Source: Rheum nobile (taxonomy: Eukaryota > Streptophyta > Magnoliopsida > Caryophyllales > Polygonaceae). Taken from it: 64,000 bases of DNA. Every line of letters begins with the position of its first letter. Position 1 is the first letter of the stretch. The notes beneath the pieces were generated by a model. The model was not told the DNA's origin. It was given only the letters and a program-made list of their open reading frames with translations, and searched no databases. The stretch lies in contig WOAB01000005.1 of NCBI GenBank assembly GCA_027886185.1, positions 124,001 to 188,000 of the forward strand, in the 5' to 3' direction. The translations under genes and the position numbers were made by a program. Below, one piece after another: positions 56,588 through 64,000 of the stretch.

Positions 56588-57028
56588 TAAGGTTTTAAAA
56601 CGGGTTGGGTATTTGAAAACCATTTACTCGTTTTCGATTGAAAGGTATTTTCAAAAGGTTCTGAGTTTAAAAAAAAATGATGTTTTCATTTTCAACCGTT
56701 CATAGTCATGTCTTCTATACAGTCTGATATAGTAAGCTTGCTCCTATGTCTAGAAAGACTAATTCCTTTCCCGTTGCCCCGTAAGATATGGGTGCATCAT
56801 GTTCTCTTCAGATGAACCCGGGAGAAGCCTAGGTGGTGTCGCCATACCCAATAAGGCTTGAAATCCCAGTTCTCTCGCTTTGAGTTGAGGTTGTAGAACC
56901 TAGTAACTCGGTTTAAGTTCATCAATAGAAACTACCAAGTTCGATCTATTCTAAGTTGATTTTATTACGATAAGTATATCAGAATGATACTAATGTGATA
57001 AAATCCTTGGAATGTGATCGGTGAACAG

Positions 57029-58357
57029 ATGGTGAACACAAGGAACGTTATCCGTGCTAGTGCTGGGCCGAACAATGACCCCAGACTGAGTAGGAGGAAT
57101 GTTGCAGAACCAACAGGAGAGCATGAGTCTGTCTTCAATAATAATCCTGGAGGCAATGACCCAGCTCGGGACGACGCACCGAGGATATTTGATGTAGCGG
57201 CCGTTGCAGAAATTCGAGGAATTGTCATGCAAGCGATCGTCGATGCGCTACGCCCGAATGTGCCTCAGGCACAAGGAGTGCCAGTACCTCTACAAGTTCT
57301 GAGGTTTGAGGAACAAGGGAATCATGTACTACAGGGAGGTGTGATCAGGGATAGAGGGGAGTATGGCCGAGCTCTGAAGGCTATTAACTCTATGAGGCCT
57401 GATAGCTTCGATGGAAAAGGAGAGCCAGTCAAGGTGGCTCATTGGTTTTCCCACATAGAGCGGTTATTCCGCAATGTTGAATGCACTGAAGCTGAGAAAA
57501 TGCATATAGCTTCTCTTCAGTTAAAGGAAGAAGTCAGTGAATGGTGGGAAAGCACCGGCTTAGCTGATAGCCCGGTGTTGACCTGGTCAATGTTTAAGAC
57601 CAAGATGACGGACCGTTTCTTCTCTCGTGCTATGAGGGAGGAGAAACACAAGGAGTTCTTGTATCCTAAGACGGATGGATTGAAGGTGACCGAGCTTGCC
57701 ACTAAATTCAATCATTTGTTGCAGTATGCTGAATCAGAGATATCCAGTGAGGCTCAGAAGATCTGGTACTTCCATGAATGGATGAACCCAGATATTAAAC
57801 CATGGATGGTGCACCACACATGCTCTACTCTCGAGCAGTACGTCGTTGCGGCCTACAAGTTGGAGGTAACTCTGGAGGAGTCAACCAGGAAGCGTGATAG
57901 CCAGAGGCAAGTGCAGAACCAGCCTCATGCAAGTGGGTTTAAACATCCCGCACCACCTTCTGATTTTGCCAAGTCCAGCAAGGCAAATACAGAAACGACT
58001 CGAGATGGGTCAACTCAGCAATCGGGTCAGAGCAAGAGTCTGATCCAATGCCATAATTGTGGTGCATCTGGGCACAAGAATTTTGCATGTCGGAATGAGA
58101 AGAAGACTTGTTTTGGTTGTGGAAAGGAAGGACATATGCAGAGGTTCTGTCGGCAGGGAATGCAAAAAGGAGCGGAGTCACAACAGGGGTCTGTTAATCC
58201 AAACAACAGACCTAGGTTTAAACCAGCAGAGACTTCCAATCCTTCGATGCAGACAACTGTGCAGGATAAGGGGAAAGCCCCAGTGACTTCTGGAAGTCAG
58301 GGTCAACGTCTTTACGTGATGCATAAGGCGGATCGACCCTATGCTCCTAATGCTTAG
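57029..58357 (+). CDS. Tekay-C Gag, intact
   Basis: The frame gives 442 residues from ATG 57029 (MVNTRNVIRASAG). The longer open frame begins with a GTG five codons earlier, which would not be used in a plant. The gag domain spans about residues 130-270 (VAHWFSHIERLFRNVECTEA; SEWWEST; FFSRAMREEKHKEFLYP; ATKFNHLLQYA). Two CCHC knuckles follow: CHNCGASGHKNFAC and CFGCGKEGHMQRFC. It stops with TAG right after APNA, where Tekay-A has a glutamine and reads into protease. It is the only intact Gag among the Tekay-type copies here and could package RNAs of the others. Confidence 0.9.
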   Translation: MVNTRNVIRASAGPNNDPRLSRRNVAEPTGEHESVFNNNPGGNDPARDDAPRIFDVAAVAEIRGIVMQAIVDALRPNVPQAQGVPVPLQVLRFEEQGNHVLQGGVIRDRGEYGRALKAINSMRPDSFDGKGEPVKVAHWFSHIERLFRNVECTEAEKMHIASLQLKEEVSEWWESTGLADSPVLTWSMFKTKMTDRFFSRAMREEKHKEFLYPKTDGLKVTELATKFNHLLQYAESEISSEAQKIWYFHEWMNPDIKPWMVHHTCSTLEQYVVAAYKLEVTLEESTRKRDSQRQVQNQPHASGFKHPAPPSDFAKSSKANTETTRDGSTQQSGQSKSLIQCHNCGASGHKNFACRNEKKTCFGCGKEGHMQRFCRQGMQKGAESQQGSVNPNNRPRFKPAETSNPSMQTTVQDKGKAPVTSGSQGQRLYVMHKADRPYAPNA

Positions 58358-60770
58358 AGTACTTTGTATCTGCATTACACTTTTGTTAATATGTTGTTGA
58401 TGTGAGTGCTACCCAGACTTTCATTTTGGATGGTTGTAAGTTAAGTTCTGTATGCGGCTAAGTTTGTGAACCTTTGGTTATAAATATTATTAATATGAAA
58501 TATTTGGTTAGAACCAATCGTCTGTCGGAATTGTCGATTACCATCAAGGGTAAGAAATTCAATGCGATTTGACCTAAATAACCATGGTCCCATACGATAA
58601 TTATTCTCGGTATGGATTGACGGAAGCGTCATAAGGCAGTAATCGACTTCAATTTTGATATTCCTGTGGTTAGAGGATTTTTGGGTGTCTTTCCAGAAGA
58701 TATTCCTGGATACCCCGAATCGTGTTGTGGAGTTTGTCGTTGATCTCGAGCCGAGTACCACGCCGATCTCTGAGGCACCATACCGGATCACTCTTGTTGA
58801 GATGCAAGAGTTGAAGAAGCAACTCAAGGATCTTCTTGACAAAAGTTATATAAAGCTGAGTGCATCACCTTGAGTAGGAGTGCCCTAGTTTTATTTGTCA
58901 AAAAGAAAGATGGACCGTTTCGACTTTGTTTTGACTTTCGAGAGTTGAATAAAGTCACGATCAAGAGCAATTATCTGTTGCCAAGGAGTGATGATCTGTT
59001 GGATCAACTACAGGGAGCAAAAGTTTTCTCCAAGATCGACCGGAGGTCTGGTTTTTATCAGCTCAGGATTCGTGAGGATGATATTCCGAGGATTGCGTTC
59101 GAACGAAAGATGGTCACTACGAGTTTGTAGTCATGCCATCTGGGCTTCGAATGCTCCAGCAGTTTTCATGAACCTAGTGCATCGATGTTTTAGACCAGTA
59201 CTTGAATAAGTTCATAGTGGTCTTCATCAATGGCATTTTGATATTTTCCCGAGCAAGGAAGCTCACAGGGAACATTTGCAGATTGCTTTATCGGTCCTTA
59301 GACCAAGTCGGCTATACGCAAAGTGGGCTAAGTGCGATTGTTGGATCTAGAAGTGTCTTTCTTAGGCCATGTGATCAATAAGAATGAGGTTATGGTTATT
59401 CCCCAGAAGAGTGAATCAGTAGTTGTTTGGAAGCGGCCTCAGGGTGTGAGCGAGGTGCGCAGTTTCCCAGAGCTTGCTGAGCATTATAGACGGTTCATGG
59501 AAGGATTTTTCTAAGATCACTCCACCTATGACCAATCTGTTCCGCAAGGTCAACAAGAAGTTGTCTGGGATGACAAGTGCAAGACCGGTTTTCAAGAAGT
59601 TGAAACAGTGTCTGACTTATGCACCAGTTTTGGCGTTGTCGGAAGGAATGATGGTTATATGGTCTATAGTAATGCTTCGAGAAATGGGTTGGGATGTGTC
59701 TTTGATGCAGAGGGGCAAGGTTATTGCATACGCATCTAGACAATTGAAAACCTATGAAGCAAACTAACCAACACATGAGCTAGAACTAGCAACAATAGTG
59801 TTTGCATTGGAAACTGAGGTTACTTGGGTGACCCAGAGGTCAGCAGAAGTTTTCCACCAGGAGATTGTCCATTTACATGGCATTCCTAAATACCATTGTA
59901 TCGGATCGAGATGGCCGATTCATGTCAAGGTTCTGGCAAGAGCTTTATAAGGCCATGTGAACTGAATTAAGATTCAGTATAACATTTCATCCTCAGACAG
60001 ATGGATAGTCTGAAAGGATCATCCAGACCCTGGAGGATATGCTAAGAGCATGTACACTCGATCGCCCGACTAGCTAGGAAGACAGCCTGAGTCTGATTGA
60101 GTTCACGTACAATAATAGCTGGCATGCTAAGATCAAGATGGATCCGTTTGAAGCTTTGTATGGTCTCAAATGCAGATCTCCGATTTGTTGGGATAAGAAT
60201 GCCAACAAGATTCTGCTTGGACCAGAGTTGGTCGAGAGGACAGCTTCTGACATTGCCTTGATTCGACAAAGGATGTTGACCGCTCAGAGTCGACAAAAGT
60301 CGTATGCAGACAAGAAGCGCATGAATGTCGAGTTCGAGGTCGGTGACAAGGTGTTTGTCAAGGTGTCGCCCTCGAAGGGAGTTTTCAGGTTTGGTAAGCG
60401 TGGGAAGCTTAACCCTCGCTACGTGGGACCATTCGAGATTCTAGATAGAGTGGGATCTCTAGCGTACCGCTTGGCGTTGCCGCCAACGGCTCATCCAGTG
60501 CATAATGTGTTCCCCGTCTCTTTGCTCAGGAAGTATGTGCCAGATGAGTCTCATGTGCTGAGTTATGAGGACATCAAGATTCAAGCTAATGGTACTTATG
60601 AGGAGATGCCCGTGCGCATTTTGGAGCGTCATGAGAAGCAGTTGCGTAGCAAGATCGTACCGTTGGTACGGATTCTATGGTCCAAGTCCGGATCAGAAGA
60701 AGTTACTTGAGAGACGTGGGAAACCGAGTCAGATATGCTCAGGCGTTTTCCCGAGTTATTCTCGACCTAA
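58358..60770 (+). pseudogene. Tekay-C pol remnants
   Basis: After the Gag stop the protease is decayed (58360-58640). RT pieces follow (LFVKKKDGPFRLCFDFRELN at about 58890; FSKIDRRSGFYQL; NAPAVFMNLVHRCF) with shifts and stops. RNase H pieces end near 59815, where sequence jumps into the integrase core: VSDRDGRFMSRFWQEL, HPQTDG-stop-SERIIQTLEDMLRA and WHAKIKMDPFEALYG. The linker and C-terminus from 60138 to 60710 are clean (NPRYVGPFEIL, HNVFPVSLLRKYV), ending in a nonsense TGA. The natural stop is at 60768-60770. Confidence 0.88.
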
Positions 60771-60790
60771 GTTTCGGGGTCGAAACTTCT

Positions 60791-60806
60791 TTTAAGGGGG
60801 AGGAGA
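60791..60806 (+). other. Tekay-C polypurine tract
   Basis: TTTAAGGGGGAGGAGA directly precedes the 3' LTR. Confidence 0.88.
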
Positions 60807-63236
60807 TGTGATACCCCGTATTTTTTATAAGCTATTTCTGGAGTTCCGGGATTTTTCCCGAGTACCCGTTATGTACGTCGGATTTAATTCAGAAAGTTGA
60901 AGACATTCTGTAATGTGCTCTGTATCTGTAATATTTTTCTCAGTGAAATAAAATACAGACGACGTGCTTTGGATTTTAATACTCGTTCGCGTACGATAAT
61001 TTTATCCCGGGTTAATATCGTTTTCGTCTAAGAGCTGAGGAGGCGGCAAAGCCACAGGGGCGGCGACCGCCGCATTTATGGCGACACCCACCGTCACCAG
61101 GCTCGAGGAGCAGGCTGGGTCTTCTCCTAGCTGGGGACGCCAGGCCTATGGCGGCGCCCGCCGTCGTTGTTGTCCGGAGGTCCTTGCCCGAAGGTCGCCG
61201 GCGTGGCTCTGGCAGCGCCGGAGTAGCTCTTCGTAGGGACATCATTGTGTTCCCGATGCTTTGGCTATAAAAGGAGGTGTTTGGGAGGGGTTTTTGTGCT
61301 CAATCCACAGCCCAAGCTCTCCCAAATTCTTGCCTCACCGGAGTTGTGCCTCGCCGGATTTCTGAAGCTTTCGCCGGAGGTCGTTTGGTGGTGTTTCTAG
61401 AGTGCCTTTGTGAAGCTTTTGGTAGCCTTGGAGGTTAGAAACCAAAGCAAGTCGAAGGAGGCCGAGTCGCTCGTGTTTTGGGTGAGTTTTCTCGCCGCTT
61501 CTGTCGTCTGAGTTCTTCACGGCGACCGCCGTGTTCTTCACGGCGCCCGCCGTGATGAACTGTGGCGACCGCCGCCAAGAACGGCGACCGCCGCCAGTGT
61601 CCAGAATGCCTTTTTGGGCTTTTGGCTTTGGTGGTCGTCGTTGTGGCGTCGTTCCTTTCGTTTTCTTTCGTCTTTTTTAGATTCGTACTGTGGTTATGTC
61701 GGATCTAACTTAGGGTTCCTTTTATGGGTCGACTCGAAGGTCGTTGTGCTGTCGGAGCTTAACCCGTGTCGAGCCCGGAATCCCATCATTGTCGTTAGGC
61801 TTGTTTCTATTCTGCGGATTAAGGCAAGTGGCGGTTCGCTCTTGCTCATCGTTCCATATTTACATTAATTATCAGTTGTTTATCTGAGTAATTAATTTGG
61901 AATGATTACTGTGTTTATCTGGAATTGGTTTTATAAACTGTTTTGTAAACTGTAATAATGATATTAATAGGTTGTATATCTGTTAGAACAACGCTATTAT
62001 TTATGTTCGCCTTGAGGGCATTTATGTGGATTTATCCTGAACTATTGTTGTGCTTGAACTGTTAGTTAGCATGAGTATTCGTAGGAACGCCTGGATTCTG
62101 AGAGGTCCATTCGTTTCTTTATAACTGTTAAGGGCGAGCAAGACCCTACGATAGTAAAAGCTTGGACTCTGTGAGGTTCATTCCTTCGATATAAGTCCAG
62201 AGGCTTGGATTCTGTGAGGTCCATTCCTTAGTTGTATGTCCTGCGTGACAGAGCATATGTTTAAAAGCTTATAATGTAATGTGGGTTTTGGAATTTAATA
62301 AGATAAAGTGCCCGAGTGCACATAATTAATATACCTTTGGCGAGTAGTGCAACTAAGTAAATAGTGCAGCTAGGAAAGCTCGTCTCGACTTTTGATCAGA
62401 GTACGTTCTCTTTCCAATCTGGATTCATTGTAAGCGGTGAGGTTGGTCGTGAACCGAAACATCTAAGTCAGCTTTTAAATCACTGATGTCTGATTCTTTA
62501 AACGTTCCAGATTTGTCATATTTCCTTAAAGACTCAATCTCTTGGAGTCTCTTTTCGGGTCGATTTCTGTGAAGATTCAGTCTTCCAGAATCTTCTCTTG
62601 TGCATACCTCTTGTTTATTCCAGTAGGAGTATGATGGTTGACTATCGTCATCGGTTATTATTCGAGAAGCGATGAGTCTAACCTAATACGACTGCTTTGA
62701 ACCACTCTGCTTTGTACATTTGCATAGTCTATTCAGTAGACTAACCAACCGCAATTGTTCTCTGCATGGTTGGCTGGTGTCATCCGTTCGATTCGGCACA
62801 TCAGATAGAGCGAAGATATGAGGAGACTAGATAGACTATGAAGACGACAGTTGTTTTTGGATGTTTTTAATAATTTCTTTTAATCAGGTTGAGATCCTTG
62901 GGAGATGACCATTGTGGTCAAGATCCTTGTTTGTAATATATTTAAAAGACTTCCGATGTACCTTGTTTAAAGACTTCTGATGTACCTTGTTTAAAGACTT
63001 CCGTTGTACCTTGTTTAAAGACTTCTGCTGTACTTTGTTAAACTCTGTTTTTGTTCTATTCGGGATTGGGATGTAATCCCAGGACTCATGTTTTATATGA
63101 ATAAAGTTATCATTTTGTATCATTGTATTTCATGGTTTGTATTCAAACGGTAAAGCCTTGGGTGACCTTGGTAAGGAACACTGGGGTCACTGACGGTAAT
63201 ACCTTTACAAATGGGTTCAGATTTGGGGGTGTTACA
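60807..63236 (+). repeat. Tekay-C 3' LTR
   Basis: 2430 bases, 45 longer than its partner. One extra 21-base CG-rich unit (61533-61553) and one extra 24-base unit (four copies at 62943-63040) account for the whole difference. TATA box 61265-61274. Confidence 0.95.
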
Positions 63237-63241
63237 GGTTT

Positions 63242-63530
63242 CGGGTCAGTCGGGTTTAGGTCAAATCGGGTTGACCTAATGGGGCATGTCTATTTTAATA
63301 TTTATTATAATTAATAATAAAATAATTAATATTATTTAACTATTTAATAAAGTAACGGGTCAGTCATGAGTTGGGTTCAAGTTTGGATCTGGCTTAGACT
63401 TGGGTCCTTTGAGTTCGGGTTCAAGTTCATCAGATTCGGGTCTTTTTTGACCCACAAAGTTTTGGGTCGACTCTCAACCATAAAAAATCGGCTCGGGCCG
63501 ATTTTTGACAGGTTAAACAACCATTTATGA
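63242..63530. repeat. 'GGGTC' and AT-rich interspersed repeat
   Basis: 'cgggtcagtcgggtttaggt' style words flank a 63300-63350 block of TAATTAATATTATTTAA units. The same combination occurs at 160-720, and the left flank of Tekay-C (54165-54185) has the matching 'aggtcggacgggttggttt'. So Tekay-C inserted into a copy of this repeat. The repeat itself interrupts a copia element. Confidence 0.65.
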
Positions 63531-63579
63531 ATTTGACTATTGTATTGTTCGATGTGAATTTCTTAGCATGGAGTAGACA

Positions 63580-64000
63580 TGTTAATTAGCACTTCGTTCC
63601 AAGATGAAATTATGTTTCCTTGATGCTAGTTGTAAGAGACTTGATGATGATGTAGTTGATAGTGGTGCATCAAATCATATGTCAACTTACATAGATTTGC
63701 TTTCTACCACAAAGCATCTTACTCATCCAGTCATAGTTATGCTTCCAAACAAAAAATGCTAAGATAATTGTATTGGTAGGGTCGTGTATTAGTCCTTAAT
63801 TGACACTTTGAGATATGCTATTTGTGTCAGATTTCAATTATAATCTACTTTCAATGAGTATGTTGCTCAAAATTTAGAAGTTGAGTGCACATTTTTTGTT
63901 GGGATTCTTGCATGTTGCATGACCTTTTGACTGGGCAATGGATAGCGGAAGGAAGAGAGGCTTGGGGCATGTATACACTAAGAAGAGAAGTGTCCAAAGT
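63580..64000 (+). pseudogene. Ty1/copia protease and pre-integrase fragment
   Basis: Codons near 63652-63765 read VVDSGASNHMSTYIDLLSTT, with the catalytic aspartate of a copia protease, then a stop. Further on, around 63910-63998, one frame reads MLHDLLTGQWIAEGREAWGMY, the gag-pre-integrase style sequence, with frame changes between. The element runs off the window's right end. Its LTR end and primer site are probably those at 53800-53987; the gag part is missing. Confidence 0.78.

Larger units (their letters stand above)
54186..63236 (+). mobile_element. Tekay-C: third Tekay-type element
   Basis: Flanking GGTTT duplications are at 54181-54185 and 63237-63241. LTRs are 54186-56570 and 60807-63236, primer site 56575-56587, polypurine tract 60791-60806. 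Gag is open; pol is heavily broken. The two LTRs differ by only a few bases apart from two unit-size length differences. That sits oddly with the badly decayed pol and suggests pol was already dead when this copy was inserted, hence mobilised in trans. Confidence 0.95.

Noticed and set aside
1542..64000. tRNA or rRNA genes
   Set aside because: Only primer sites complementary to tRNA ends were seen; no cloverleaf or rRNA sequence was recognised.

Overview
This is plant nuclear DNA, most likely from a eudicot. The evidence is a GT-AG intron-split amidase gene with plant-type motifs, Tekay/Del and Athila Ty3/gypsy elements, a Ty1/copia remnant, FAR1-type MULEs, hAT and L1-type LINE fragments, a plant mobile domain, and LTRs of 2.3-2.4 kb primed by initiator tRNA-Met. 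The species cannot be named from the sequence. Nothing bacterial or organellar was seen. Almost the whole window is nested transposons. One apparently intact host gene remains, at 39670-43390.

Layout. 1-1541: an AT-rich repeat array and a MITE end. 1542-19930: a defective Tekay-type element (here 'Tekay-A', TSD AATCA), split by a reverse-oriented, pol-depleted relative at 7847-16036 ('Tekay-B', TSD GTTGA). About 20015-34053: an internally deleted MULE ('MULE-1'). Its second transposase intron holds a near-intact reverse-strand Athila at 20839-32887 (TSD GAGCC), and the Athila holds a non-autonomous hAT at 24255-25074 (TSD GCGGTCGC). 34091-37320: a broken hAT transposase split by a solo LTR (34275-36638, TSD AAAAC). 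37321-39345: a 5'-truncated LINE. 39670-43390: the 12-exon amidase-signature gene. 46098-50678: a second MULE ('MULE-2') with a better transposase, carrying a plant-mobile-domain pseudogene on the opposite strand. 50680-53760: AT-rich repeat debris. 53800-64000: a copia relic split by a 'GGGTC/AT' repeat, which is split in turn by a third Tekay-type element ('Tekay-C', 54186-63236, TSD GGTTT).

How the parts work together. They do not form an operon-like system. They are layers of insertion whose order can be read from target-site duplications. The most unusual signal is shared by unrelated layers. Short CpG-rich near-palindromes built around GCG(A/G)(C/T)CGC or CGCACCCGCGG occur as arrays, and in the Tekay-type LTRs those arrays lie on both sides of the TATA box. 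Related units fill the Athila LTRs, its untranslated DNA and even its gag reading frame. In three different elements the two LTRs of the same copy differ by about one 20-21 bp array unit. The two MULEs carry an analogous array of GTCCGT-N-ACGGAC near their ends.

All family assignments come from motifs read by eye. No database search was run. Boundaries backed by target duplications are firm. The others are approximate and are marked as such.
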